Origin: Streptomyces formicae
GTDB taxonomy: Bacteria > Actinomycetota > Actinomycetes > Streptomycetales > Streptomycetaceae
NCBI RefSeq assembly: GCF_002556545.1
Contig: NZ_CP022685.1
Span: 5,930,001 to 5,994,000 of the forward strand
DNA: 64,000 nt
Direction of reading: 5' to 3'
This document shows, piece by piece, positions 32,467 through 41,228 of the stretch (the first letter of the stretch is position 1; each line of letters opens with the position of its first letter). The position numbers and the translations under genes are program-made. The notes below the pieces were generated by a model that worked only from the letters and a program-made list of their open reading frames with translations, ran no database searches and was not told the origin of the DNA.

Positions 32467-33429
32467 GTGGCCAGCCCCAAGGCCGTCACTGCCGTCGCCA
32501 AGAGGGGCGCGCGCCAGCCGAGCCTCGCCCAGCTGCGGGCCTTCGCCGCCGTCGCGGAACACCTGCACTTCAGGGACGCGGCCGCCGCGATAGGGATGAG
32601 CCAGCCCGCGCTGTCCGGCGCCGTCTCCGCGCTGGAGGACGTACTCGGGGTGACCCTCCTGGAGCGTACGACGCGCAAGGTGCTGCTCTCGTCGGCGGGG
32701 GAGCGGCTCGCGGTGCGCGCCAAGGCGGTGCTCGACGAGGTGGGCGCGCTGCTGGAGGAGGCCGACGCGGTCCGCGCGCCGTTCACCGGGGCGCTGCGGC
32801 TCGGCGTGATCCCGACCGTGGCGCCGTACCTGCTGCCGACGGTGATCGCGCTGGTCCACGAGAAGTACCCGGACCTCGATCTCCAGGTGCACGAGGAGCA
32901 GACGTCCTCGCTTCTCGAAGGGCTCGCGGCGGGACGGCTCGACCTGCTGCTGCTCGCCGTGCCGCTCGGTGTGCCCGGGGTGACCGAACTGCCGTTGTTC
33001 GACGAGGACTTCGTGCTCGTCACGCCGCTCGACCACTGGCTCGGCGGCCGCGAGGGCATTCCGCGCGAGGCGCTCAAGGAGCTGAACCTGCTGCTCCTGG
33101 ACGAGGGGCACTGTCTGCGCGATCAGGCGCTGGACATCTGCCGCGAGGCGGGCCGTGCGGACGCCCCGGTGACCACGACCGCCGCCGGGCTCTCCACCCT
33201 CGTTCAACTGGTGGCCGGGGGGCTCGGGGTGACGCTGCTTCCGCGTACGGCGGTGCGGGTCGAGACGAGTCGGAGCAATCAACTCCTGACCGGGTACTTC
33301 GCTGATCCGGCGCCGACTCGGCGGATCGCGCTCGCGATGCGGGCGGGTGCCGCGCGGGGGGCGGAGTACGAGGAGTTGGCGCTTGCCCTCAAGGAGGCGG
33401 TGCGGCCGTTGCCGGTGCGGGTCGTGTGA
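32467..33429 (+). CDS. oxyR: Hydrogen-peroxide sensing LysR regulator OxyR
   Basis: 320 residues from GTG 32467 with GAGGAG six bases upstream. N-terminal LysR helix-turn-helix (LAQLRAFAAVAEHLHFRDAAAAIGMSQPALSGAVSALE), then the effector domain. The redox cysteines are in EGHCLRDQALDIC: Cys216 and Cys225, the same nine-residue spacing as Cys199/Cys208 of E. coli OxyR, so this is a true peroxide sensor. It is divergent from ahpCD and likely activates that operon. Confidence 0.96.
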   Translation: MASPKAVTAVAKRGARQPSLAQLRAFAAVAEHLHFRDAAAAIGMSQPALSGAVSALEDVLGVTLLERTTRKVLLSSAGERLAVRAKAVLDEVGALLEEADAVRAPFTGALRLGVIPTVAPYLLPTVIALVHEKYPDLDLQVHEEQTSSLLEGLAAGRLDLLLLAVPLGVPGVTELPLFDEDFVLVTPLDHWLGGREGIPREALKELNLLLLDEGHCLRDQALDICREAGRADAPVTTTAAGLSTLVQLVAGGLGVTLLPRTAVRVETSRSNQLLTGYFADPAPTRRIALAMRAGAARGAEYEELALALKEAVRPLPVRVV

Positions 33430-33483
33430 ACCCGCACCGGCGTTCCGTTGCGACGGCCGTCTCCCGGTACTCCGCGGGCCGTG

Positions 33484-33522
33484 TGTGGCTGGGCGCGCAG
33501 TTCCCCGCGTCCCTTCGGGCGC
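33484..33522 (-). repeat. Dispersed hairpin element, copy B
   Basis: On the minus strand GCGCCCGAAGGGACGCGGGG then AACTGCGCGCCCAGCCAC. It abuts the stop codon of the FtsX-like permease gene and reads in the same direction. Confidence 0.75.
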
Positions 33523-35933
33523 TACTCCGTGCGCAGGCCGTCCGGGCGCATCATGCGGCGCAGGGGCGGCAGGCTCAGGAGCGTCACGATCGCCACCATC
33601 GCCGCGCCCGCGCCCGTCAGGGGCAGGAACGACCACCAGTCGGTGACGCCCTTGTCGATCATGCGGGTCATCACCACGCCGAGGCCGAGGCCGCCGACGA
33701 TCGCGAGGCCGAGGCCCAGGGCGACCGGGAGCGCCGTCTGCCACAGGAGTGACCAGCCCATCGACGAGCGGCGCGTGCCGAACGCGGTGAGGACCGCCAA
33801 CAGCCGCTTGCGCTCGCGCAGTTGCTCGATCATCGACACCAGCATGGACGCCGCGATCAGCGCCATCGTGGCGCTCGCGCCGATCTGCAGGCCGCGCGCG
33901 ATGGACGCGTACTGCTTGTCGCGGTCGACCGACTTCAGGGTGTCCACGCCGGTGAACGGGTCGATGCGGGCCGCCGTGTTGCGTACGTATTCCTCGGCGT
34001 CCGCCACCTTCGGGTCGGTCTGCACCCAGGAGGTCGTCGACGCGTCGTCCAGCTTCTTGATGTCGATGGCGCTCGGCGTCGCGAAGATGCCGTCGATCTT
34101 CCTGCCGGACGGGTTGTTCCGCGCGTCGACGGTGCGCGTGTCCTTGGGCAGGGTCCACAGGACCTGCTTGGCGTTCTTGTTGAAGTCGGGGTCGGGCCCG
34201 ATGTTGACCGGCTTGCCGGGGCGCGCCGTCTGGTCCACCCAGCCGTCCTGCTCCTTGCTGCCGGTGTGCACGACGAAGGCGTCGCCGTCCTCGCAGGAGC
34301 GGAGGTGGGCCAGCTCGCGCAGCGTCGCGCAGGTGCCGATGGTCACCTCCGTGGTCGGCGTGAGGTCGTTGACCTTCTTGCCGTCGGGGCGGGTGACGAA
34401 CGCCTGCACGGTCCCGATGACCTTGGTGACGCCCTTGGTCGCGGCGAAGTCGTCGATCATCTGCTGGGTGAGGGGGCCGCTGGCCTTCCCGCTGCGGACC
34501 GTGAGCTGGGCGCGCGTGGTGTCCTGGCCCGTGATCTCGTTGAAGTCGTCGTGCATGGACGCGAACATCATCTGCAGCGCCACCGCGCCCGCCACCGCGA
34601 CGGTGATCCCGCTGACCGCGCGGGAGGCGGTGCCGGTGGTCAACTGCAGCCTGCGGACGGCGAGCTGCCAGGGCACGGGGCCGCCGCGCAGCCGTCCCAC
34701 GACGGCCTCGACGAGCCAGGGGAGCAGTGCGCTGAGCCCGATCAGGGAGAGCGCCGAACCCGCGGCGATCGCCGTCACGTTGACCGCTTCGTTGCCCATG
34801 TCGCGGTCGATGCGGCCGGAGTAGAGCAGGATGCCGATGCCGAGGACCGGCAGCACGAGCCGCCACCACAGGCGGCGCTTGCGCTGCTTGGTGCCCCGGA
34901 ACACGCCGAGCGGTTCGATGGCGACCGAGCGCAGCGAGATCAGCGTCACCAGGACCGCCGACACCGGCACGCCTGCCGCGACGAGCGCGACCAGGCCGGG
35001 CGAGGGCACCATGTCCGTCGGGTAGGCGCTGACGTTCGTCATGTCGACCACGCCCACCAGCTCCCGCAGGAGCAGGAAGAGGGCGGCGCCCACGACGAGG
35101 CCGAGCAGCGCGCCGAACAGCGCCTCGCCCGCCGCGATCCTGCGCACGGCGCGGGAGTCCGCGCCGACCAGGCGCAGGGCCGCGAGCCGCCGGTCGCGCC
35201 GGTCGCCGCCGAACCGCACGGCCGTACCGATGAAGATCGCCACCGGGGTGAGCAGGACGACGCAGATCAGGACGACGAGTGCCATCAGGAACGGGTCGAG
35301 GGGCAGAGAGTTGTCCTGCCCGAAGCTCTGGACGCGGTAGTTGTTGCCCGTCGCGGTGATCTTGTCGCTGCCCACGTAGTAGTAGAGCTCGACCGGGGAG
35401 AGGAGGCCCGCCTTGCCGATGGTGCCGGTCACGCGGTAGTTGCTGAAGCGTTCCTTCAGGAGCTTGTTCGCCGGGTCGTCGAGCAGGTCGCGCATCGCGG
35501 GCGAGACGACCATCTCGTCGGGTCCGGGGATCTTGTCGAGTCCCGGCGGCAGCACCGGGTTCTTGCCGTCGGCGCGCAGGACGACGCCACTTGGGCTCTT
35601 CCCGCGGAAGGTGGTGCCGGTGTTGCGTATGACCACCGTCGAGTCGCTCGCCTTGACGGGACCGCCGTCGAAGGAGGAGTGCGGCGTGCGCGCGACGGAC
35701 CGGTCGTCGCGGTTCTGCATCATGTTCGGCACCGAGGCGGCGCCGAGCAGCAGGGCGACGCCGAGGCCGACGCCGACGGCGGTCAGGATCGTGCGGATCC
35801 AGCCCTCGCGGCCGCCGCCCGTCGCGAACCGCATGCCCATGCCCAGGTCGCGCACCCAGGCGGCGGCTCCGGTCGGCGCCACGGCGGTCGGCGCCGCGAT
35901 CGGGGTCCTGGAGCGCACGTGGGTGCCGCTCAT
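33522..35933 (-). CDS. FtsX-like ABC transporter permease
   Basis: 803 residues. A MacB/LolC-type topology duplicated: helix at ~50-70 (TILTAVGVGLGVALLLGAAS), a periplasm-type domain, three helices with an FtsX domain (about 215-345: RDRRLAALRLVGADSRAVRRIAAGEALFGALLGLVVG), a second long extracytoplasmic domain (about 445-665), and a second FtsX domain (LRERKRLLAVLTAFGTRRSSMGWSLLWQ) at the C-terminus. It overlaps the ATPase gene by four bases. Such exporters act on lipids, peptides or cell-wall stress. Confidence 0.92.
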   Translation of the reverse strand: MSGTHVRSRTPIAAPTAVAPTGAAAWVRDLGMGMRFATGGGREGWIRTILTAVGVGLGVALLLGAASVPNMMQNRDDRSVARTPHSSFDGGPVKASDSTVVIRNTGTTFRGKSPSGVVLRADGKNPVLPPGLDKIPGPDEMVVSPAMRDLLDDPANKLLKERFSNYRVTGTIGKAGLLSPVELYYYVGSDKITATGNNYRVQSFGQDNSLPLDPFLMALVVLICVVLLTPVAIFIGTAVRFGGDRRDRRLAALRLVGADSRAVRRIAAGEALFGALLGLVVGAALFLLLRELVGVVDMTNVSAYPTDMVPSPGLVALVAAGVPVSAVLVTLISLRSVAIEPLGVFRGTKQRKRRLWWRLVLPVLGIGILLYSGRIDRDMGNEAVNVTAIAAGSALSLIGLSALLPWLVEAVVGRLRGGPVPWQLAVRRLQLTTGTASRAVSGITVAVAGAVALQMMFASMHDDFNEITGQDTTRAQLTVRSGKASGPLTQQMIDDFAATKGVTKVIGTVQAFVTRPDGKKVNDLTPTTEVTIGTCATLRELAHLRSCEDGDAFVVHTGSKEQDGWVDQTARPGKPVNIGPDPDFNKNAKQVLWTLPKDTRTVDARNNPSGRKIDGIFATPSAIDIKKLDDASTTSWVQTDPKVADAEEYVRNTAARIDPFTGVDTLKSVDRDKQYASIARGLQIGASATMALIAASMLVSMIEQLRERKRLLAVLTAFGTRRSSMGWSLLWQTALPVALGLGLAIVGGLGLGVVMTRMIDKGVTDWWSFLPLTGAGAAMVAIVTLLSLPPLRRMMRPDGLRTE

Positions 35934-36616
35934 GAGGCCCGCTCCATGTCGCGGGACTTGCCGTCGCGCACGACGATCTCGCGGTCCGAGTACGCGGCGA
36001 CCCGGGTCTCGTGGGTGACGAGCACGACGGCGGCGTTGGTGGAGCGGGCGGCGTCCGTGAGCATCTCCATGACGCGCTCGCCGTTGAGGGAGTCCAGCGC
36101 GCCGGTCGGCTCGTCGGCGAAGATCACGCGCGGGCTCGGGGCGAGGGAGCGGGCCACGGCGACGCGCTGGCCCTGACCGCCGGAGACCTCGCCGGGCCGC
36201 TTGTCGCGCACCTCGGCGACGTCGAGCCGGTCCATCCAGGCCAGCGCGGTGGCCTCGGCCTCCTTGCGCTTCACGCCGTTCATCCGCAGGGGCAGGGCGA
36301 CGTTCTCCACGCAGGTGAGCTCGGGGACGAGCTGGCCGAACTGGAAGACGAAGCCGAACTCGCTGCGGCGCAGGGCGCTGAGCTGGGTGTCGGACATGCC
36401 GGTCAGCTCACGGCCGCCGTACGTGATGGAGCCGGAGTCGGGCCGGACGATGCCCGCCAGACAGTGCAGCAGCGTCGACTTGCCGGAGCCGGAGGGGCCC
36501 ATGACGGCGACGACCTCGCCGGGGTGGATGGAGAAGTCGGCGCCGTCGAGCGCGGTCGTGGGGCCGTAGACCTTGCGGAGTCCGTCGGCCACGAGGAGAG
36601 AACCTGCGGGGGTCAT
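35930..36616 (-). CDS. ABC transporter ATP-binding protein (LolD/MacB type)
   Basis: 228 residues, complete ATPase: Walker A MGPSGSGKST (near residue 42), Q-loop FQFGQLVPELT, signature VSGGQGQRVAVA, Walker B VIFADEPTGALD and H-loop VLVTHE. It energises the permease encoded downstream, and overlaps both its neighbours by four bases (ATGA), so PadR regulator, ATPase and permease are one coupled operon. Confidence 0.95.
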   Translation of the reverse strand: MTPAGSLLVADGLRKVYGPTTALDGADFSIHPGEVVAVMGPSGSGKSTLLHCLAGIVRPDSGSITYGGRELTGMSDTQLSALRRSEFGFVFQFGQLVPELTCVENVALPLRMNGVKRKEAEATALAWMDRLDVAEVRDKRPGEVSGGQGQRVAVARSLAPSPRVIFADEPTGALDSLNGERVMEMLTDAARSTNAAVVLVTHETRVAAYSDREIVVRDGKSRDMERAS

Positions 36617-37140
36617 GCGGAGCGCACCTCCTGGGCGAGCTTGCCGAGCCGCGCGGTGGCCAGTTCCAGCCAGCGCAGATCGGCTTCGAGATGGAAGAGC
36701 GCGTGGTCGCAGATGAGCTGATCGGCGAGATCACCCTTGCGCTTGCGGTCGGTGAGTATGCGCATCAGGCGCAGGTGTTCGGCGCGCTGTACGTCGAGGA
36801 GCTCGCCGGCGTCGCGGCCGGTGAGCAGGGCCAGGACGACCTTGGTGTAGAGGGTCGACTGGAGGTAGGGCTCCGGCTTCTCCGGGGTGGCCAGCCACTG
36901 CTGGACGTCGGTGATGCCGGCCTCGGTGATCGCGTACCGCTTGCGCTCGGGGCCCTCGCCCGCCTCTATGCCGTCGACCTCGACGAGGCCGTTCTTCAGC
37001 AGCCGGGACATGGTCGAGTAGACCTGCCCGTAGTGCAGGGGCTTGTCGTGCCCGAACCGCTCGTCGAAGGCGCGTTTGAGGTCGTAGCCGTGCCGGGGGC
37101 CCGACTCGAGGAGTCCCAGAAGGGTGTGGCCAATGGACAT
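36613..37140 (-). CDS. PadR-family transcriptional regulator
   Basis: 175 residues from ATG 37140 (GTG 37149 is in frame and possible). N-terminal winged helix (HTLLGLLESGPRHGYDLKRAFDERFG, LHYGQVYSTMSRLLKNGLVEV) and a C-terminal helical dimerisation domain (PadR subfamily 2 with VirulenceActivator-like C-terminus). Represses efflux genes until a drug or phenolic ligand binds. It leads the operon with the ABC exporter, and the palindrome at 37149-37193 is its likely operator. Confidence 0.93.
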   Translation of the reverse strand: MSIGHTLLGLLESGPRHGYDLKRAFDERFGHDKPLHYGQVYSTMSRLLKNGLVEVDGIEAGEGPERKRYAITEAGITDVQQWLATPEKPEPYLQSTLYTKVVLALLTGRDAGELLDVQRAEHLRLMRILTDRKRKGDLADQLICDHALFHLEADLRWLELATARLGKLAQEVRSA

Positions 37141-37148
37141 GCGGAGCA

Positions 37149-37193
37149 CTCTACACGGTGTGTATACCTGCGATGTATACCCCTCGTGTAGAG
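37149..37193. promoter_or_regulatory. Nested symmetric operator of the PadR regulator
   Basis: CTCTACAC (37149-37156) and GTGTAGAG (37186-37193) form the outer arms, and GTATAC occurs at 37162-37167 and 37175-37180. Both pairs are centred on 37171. The element starts nine bases upstream of the PadR ATG, so binding would block its own transcript. Confidence 0.7.
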
Positions 37194-37378
37194 CTCACGG
37201 GTTCGATATCTGGGCAACCATCCGAGCCCTGTGTTCGTCGGTTTCATAGGGACAGGTGCTCATTGTCACGTCCGGAAAAGACCGGATCGGCAGGAGTTTG
37301 CCCCGAGGTGCGGTGTTAGCTTCATGAGCTGACTCGACGTACGCATGAGGACTAGACGGAAGCGGAGCACTCTCAGTC

Positions 37379-39619
37379 ATGGGCCGAGCCGAAGCACGAC
37401 AAGCGCGGACGCGCGGTGCCCGCAGGGCAGCGCGCCGTGGGCGCCCGTCCGGCGGCAAGCGCACCGGCATACGCCGCTTCTTCACCTGGAAGAAGATCCT
37501 CGGGACGTTCTTCGGGTTCTGCCTGCTCGGCATGCTCGGTTTCGTGATCCTTTACCTCGTGGTGGACATCCCCGAGGGCAATGCCGCCGCGAAGAAGCAG
37601 AGCAACGTCTACCGGTACAGCAACGGCAAGGTCATCGCGCGCACGGGCGACGTGAACCGCGAGATCGTCGACCTGGACAAGGTCCCCGAGGACGTCCAGA
37701 AGACCTTCGTCGCCGCCGAGAACAAGTCCTTCTACAAGGACGAGGGCATCGACTTCAAGGGCACGGCCCGCGGCGTCCTCAACACGCTGACCGGCAAGGG
37801 CAAGCAGGGCGGCTCGACGATCACCCAGCAGTACGTGAAGAACTACTACCTCAGCCAGGACCAGACCGTCAGCCGCAAGCTGAAGGAGCTCGTCGTCTCG
37901 CTGAAGGTGGACCGCGAGACGAGCAAGGACGACATCCTCGCGGGCTACATCAACACCAGCTACTACGGCCGCGGCGCCTACGGCATCCAGGCCGCCGCCC
38001 AGGCGTACTACGGCATCGACGCCAAGAAGCTGAACGTGCGGCAGGGCGCCTACCTCGCCGCGCTGCTCCAGGCCCCGAGCCAGTACGACTGGGCGGCCGC
38101 GACGCCGACCGGCAAGAAGCTCGTGAAGCAGCGCTGGAACTACGTCCTCGACAACATGGTCGAGGAGGGCTGGCTGGACTCCGGCAAGCGCTCCGGGATG
38201 ACGTTCCCGACGCCCGAGAACCCCAAGGCGCCGCCAGGCCGTGAGGGCCAGATCGGCTACCTGGTGGAGGAGGCCAAGCGCGAGGTCCTGCGCAACAGCG
38301 GCCTCAGCGAGGCCGAGTTCGAGGCCGGTGGCTACACGGTCACGCTGAACATCGACCCGAAGAAGCAGAAGCAGCTCGAAAAGGCCGTCGACGCGAAGCT
38401 GAACGACAAGCTCGACCGCAAGAAGAACAAGGCGGACGCCCGGGTCCAGGCGGGCGCCGCGTCCGTCGACCCCAAGACGGGCAAGGTCCTCGCCATGTAC
38501 GGCGGCGAGGACTACGTGAAGCACTACACGAACAACGCCACCCGCCGCGACTACCAGTCGGCCTCCACCTTCAAGCCGCTGATCCTCGCCGCGGCCCTGG
38601 AGAACGGCTCCACGACGCAGGACGGCAAGCCGATCACGGCGAGCACCGTCTACGACGGCACCAGCGAGCGCCCGGTCAAGGGCGGCGACGTGGCCTTCGC
38701 ACCGCCCAACGAGGACGACGTCAGCTACGGACCCGTCACCGTCCAGAAGGCGATGAACAAGTCCGTCAACTCCGTCTTCGCGCAGATGGGCGTGGACGTG
38801 GGCATGCCCAAGGTCCTGGAGACGGCGGGCAAGCTCGGCATGGACGTCAAGGGCGTGCCCGCGGTGCCCGCCCAGACCCTCGGCTCCATGGGCGCGAGCC
38901 CGCTGGAGATGGCGGGCGTCTACGCCACGCTCGACAACCACGGCAAGAAGGTCACCCCGGCCCTCGTCGCCTCCGTCGAGCACAAGGACCGCACCGTCGA
39001 CCTGCCGGACCCGATCGGTGACGAGGTCATCAAGCGCGGCACCGCCGACTCGATCACCTCGGTCCTGACCGGCGTGGTCGACGACGGTACGGGCCGCGCG
39101 GTGCGCAACGCCTCGCAGGACATCGCGGGCAAGACCGGTACCTCCGACGACAACAAGTCGGCCTGGTTCACGGGCTACACGCCCAAGCTGGTCACCTCGG
39201 TCGGCCTGTTCGGCGAGGGGGAGAAGGGCAACCAGGTGTCCATGAGGGGCGCGGGCGGCTTCAAGCGCGTCAACGGCTCCGGCTTCCCCTCCGAGATCTG
39301 GGCCGCGTACACGTTCGACGCGATGGGCGCGCCGAGCGAGTTCGACCTCGACACGAGCATGGGCGCGGCCATCGCCCCGCCCGTGGAGCCGACGACCGGG
39401 GAGCCCAAGGAACCGACGAACGAGCCGACGAAGCCGGACGACGACCCGACGAAGAAGCCGACGACGAAGCCGACCGAGCCGACGCAGACGCCGACGACGC
39501 CCACGGCTCCGCCGACGACGCCGACTCCGACGACCAAGCCGCCCACCCAGGATCCGGACCCGTCGAGTTCCGCCGGGCTCCCTGACGATCCGGACGACTC
39601 ACTGTTGGACAGGGACTGA
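37379..39619 (+). CDS. Class A penicillin-binding protein (transglycosylase/transpeptidase)
   Basis: 746 residues. Basic cytoplasmic N-terminus, one helix (about 40-65), GT51 glycosyltransferase domain (about 85-260: VAAENKSFYKDEGID with the catalytic Glu, GGSTITQQYVKNYYL), then transpeptidase domain (about 350-630) with SxxK as STFK (Ser396), SVN near residue 461 and KTGT (Lys585). The C-terminus is a long Thr/Pro/Glu tail rich in EPT and TPTTP, without a PASTA domain. It polymerises and cross-links peptidoglycan outside the membrane. Confidence 0.96.
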   Translation: MGRAEARQARTRGARRAARRGRPSGGKRTGIRRFFTWKKILGTFFGFCLLGMLGFVILYLVVDIPEGNAAAKKQSNVYRYSNGKVIARTGDVNREIVDLDKVPEDVQKTFVAAENKSFYKDEGIDFKGTARGVLNTLTGKGKQGGSTITQQYVKNYYLSQDQTVSRKLKELVVSLKVDRETSKDDILAGYINTSYYGRGAYGIQAAAQAYYGIDAKKLNVRQGAYLAALLQAPSQYDWAAATPTGKKLVKQRWNYVLDNMVEEGWLDSGKRSGMTFPTPENPKAPPGREGQIGYLVEEAKREVLRNSGLSEAEFEAGGYTVTLNIDPKKQKQLEKAVDAKLNDKLDRKKNKADARVQAGAASVDPKTGKVLAMYGGEDYVKHYTNNATRRDYQSASTFKPLILAAALENGSTTQDGKPITASTVYDGTSERPVKGGDVAFAPPNEDDVSYGPVTVQKAMNKSVNSVFAQMGVDVGMPKVLETAGKLGMDVKGVPAVPAQTLGSMGASPLEMAGVYATLDNHGKKVTPALVASVEHKDRTVDLPDPIGDEVIKRGTADSITSVLTGVVDDGTGRAVRNASQDIAGKTGTSDDNKSAWFTGYTPKLVTSVGLFGEGEKGNQVSMRGAGGFKRVNGSGFPSEIWAAYTFDAMGAPSEFDLDTSMGAAIAPPVEPTTGEPKEPTNEPTKPDDDPTKKPTTKPTEPTQTPTTPTAPPTTPTPTTKPPTQDPDPSSSAGLPDDPDDSLLDRD

Positions 39620-39634
39620 TGGGCAGGGACTGAC
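39607..39634 (+). repeat. 14-base duplication covering the PBP stop codon
   Basis: GGACAGGGACTGAT followed by GGGCAGGGACTGAC (12 of 14 identical); the first TGA is the stop codon. Confidence 0.75.
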
Positions 39635-39649
39635 GCCCGCACGGCACGC

Positions 39650-39683
39650 AAGGCGCCCCGGACCGCGAGGTCCGGGGCGCCTT
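39650..39683. terminator. Bidirectional hairpin terminator
   Basis: A 15-base perfect stem AAGGCGCCCCGGACC / GGTCCGGGGCGCCTT with a GCGA loop, between the convergent PBP and catalase genes. Confidence 0.85.
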
Positions 39684-39703
39684 CGCGTCGTAGGGCGGGC
39701 CGG

Positions 39704-41146
39704 TCAGCCCTCGCTGACCTTGGCCGCGACCCGGTCGCCGAGGTCCTTGTCGACGTTGCGCCAGTACTGCAGGGCGCGGTCGAGCACCGGCTTGGAGACG
39801 CCGTCGAGCAGATGGCCGCTGATGTTGCCGACCAGACGCTCGCGCTGGGCGTCGTCGAGGACCTGCCTGACCTGCGTGCCCGCCTGGCCGAAGTCGTCGT
39901 CCTCGGCGTGCAGCGCGTACGCCTCGCGGACCATCTCGCCGACCACCTGCCAGCCCGCCGGGTCGACGGACTGCTGTACGGGCGCCGCGGGGCCTCCGTA
40001 GGAGTTCGGGGCGTAGGGGCGCGCCACGTTCGGGGGCTCGTAGCGCATCGCGCCGTCCTTGGCGTACGAGCTGATCGGCGCACGCGCGTGGTTGGGCGGC
40101 AGCTGCGCGTAGTTGGGGCCGATCCGGTAGCGGTGCGTGTCCGGATAGGAGAAGAGCCTGCCGAGCAGCATCTTGTCCGGCGACGGGCCGATGCCGGGCA
40201 CCATGTTGGAGGGCTCGAACGCGGCCTGCTCGATGTGGACGAAGAAATCCTCGGGGTTCTTGTTCAGCGTCATCCGGCCGACGTCGATCAGCGGGTAGTC
40301 GCCGTGCGGCCACACCTTCGTCAGGTCGAACGGGTTGAAGCGGTAGTCCGCCGCGTCCTCGAACGGCATGACCTGGACCTTCAGCGTCCAGCTCGGGTGC
40401 TCGCCGCGCGCGATCGCGTCGTGCAGATCGCGGCGGTGCGCGTCGCCGTCGGTGCCCGCCAGCGTGTCGGCCTCGTCCTGGGTGAGGAACTCGATGCCCT
40501 GGTCCGTCTTGAAGTGGTACTTCACCCAGAACTTCTCGCCGCCGCCGTTGATCCACATGTAGGTGTGCGAGCTGTACCCGTTCATGTGGCGGTACGTCCT
40601 CGGGATGCCCCGGTCGCCCATCAGCCACGTCACCATGTGCGCGGACTCGGGGGAGAGGGTCCAGAAGTCCCACTGCATGTCGTGGTCGCGCAGCGCGCTG
40701 CCGAACGTGCGCTTCTGCGAGCGGATGAAGTCCTGGAACTTGATCGGGTCACGGACGAAGAAGACCGGCGTGTTGTTGCCGACCATGTCGTAATTGCCGT
40801 GCTCGGTATAGAACTTCAGCGCGAAGCCGCGGGGGTCGCGCCAGGTGTCGGGGGAGCCCTGCTCGCCCGCGACGGTCGAGAAGCGCGCGAGCATCTCGGT
40901 GCGCCTGCCCGGTTGGAAGAGGTCGGCCTTGGTGAACTGGCTGACGTCGTTGGTCACTTCGAAGGTCCCGTACGCTCCGGAACCCTTGGCGTGCACCACC
41001 CGCTCGGGGACCCGTTCGCGGTTGAACTGGGCCATCTTCTCGATGAGGTAGTGATCGTGGAGCAGGATGGGGCCCGTCGAGCCGACGGTGAGCGAGTGCT
41101 CGTCGCTCTCGATCGGGATCCCGGCGTTGTTGGTCGTGTACGTCAT
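39704..41146 (-). CDS. katA: Monofunctional haem catalase
   Basis: 480 residues (small-subunit clade 3 size) from ATG 41146 with GGGAGGA upstream. Catalytic His in [13 protein letters not shown] near residue 54, Asn in [14 protein letters not shown] near 127, and the haem-ligand Tyr in [18 protein letters not shown] near 338. It destroys H2O2. No Fur-like CatR gene is adjacent, unlike several Streptomyces catalase loci; a perfect inverted repeat lies 49 bases upstream of the start. Confidence 0.97.
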   Translation of the reverse strand: MTYTTNNAGIPIESDEHSLTVGSTGPILLHDHYLIEKMAQFNRERVPERVVHAKGSGAYGTFEVTNDVSQFTKADLFQPGRRTEMLARFSTVAGEQGSPDTWRDPRGFALKFYTEHGNYDMVGNNTPVFFVRDPIKFQDFIRSQKRTFGSALRDHDMQWDFWTLSPESAHMVTWLMGDRGIPRTYRHMNGYSSHTYMWINGGGEKFWVKYHFKTDQGIEFLTQDEADTLAGTDGDAHRRDLHDAIARGEHPSWTLKVQVMPFEDAADYRFNPFDLTKVWPHGDYPLIDVGRMTLNKNPEDFFVHIEQAAFEPSNMVPGIGPSPDKMLLGRLFSYPDTHRYRIGPNYAQLPPNHARAPISSYAKDGAMRYEPPNVARPYAPNSYGGPAAPVQQSVDPAGWQVVGEMVREAYALHAEDDDFGQAGTQVRQVLDDAQRERLVGNISGHLLDGVSKPVLDRALQYWRNVDKDLGDRVAAKVSEG

Positions 41147-41194
41147 GAGCGTCCTCCCTTTGGTGGCAGCTCGGGCACACACGCCAGTGAACGC

Positions 41195-41213
41195 TGCCGA
41201 CGGGATGTCGGCA
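41195..41213 (-). promoter_or_regulatory. Inverted repeat upstream of katA
   Basis: TGCCGAC, GGGAT, GTCGGCA: a perfect 7-base-arm dyad, 49 bases upstream of the catalase start and 16 bases after the phosphatase stop. It could be an operator for a peroxide regulator or a short terminator of the upstream gene; there is no T-run. Confidence 0.45.
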
Positions 41214-41228
41214 ACATTTGGACCGGGT

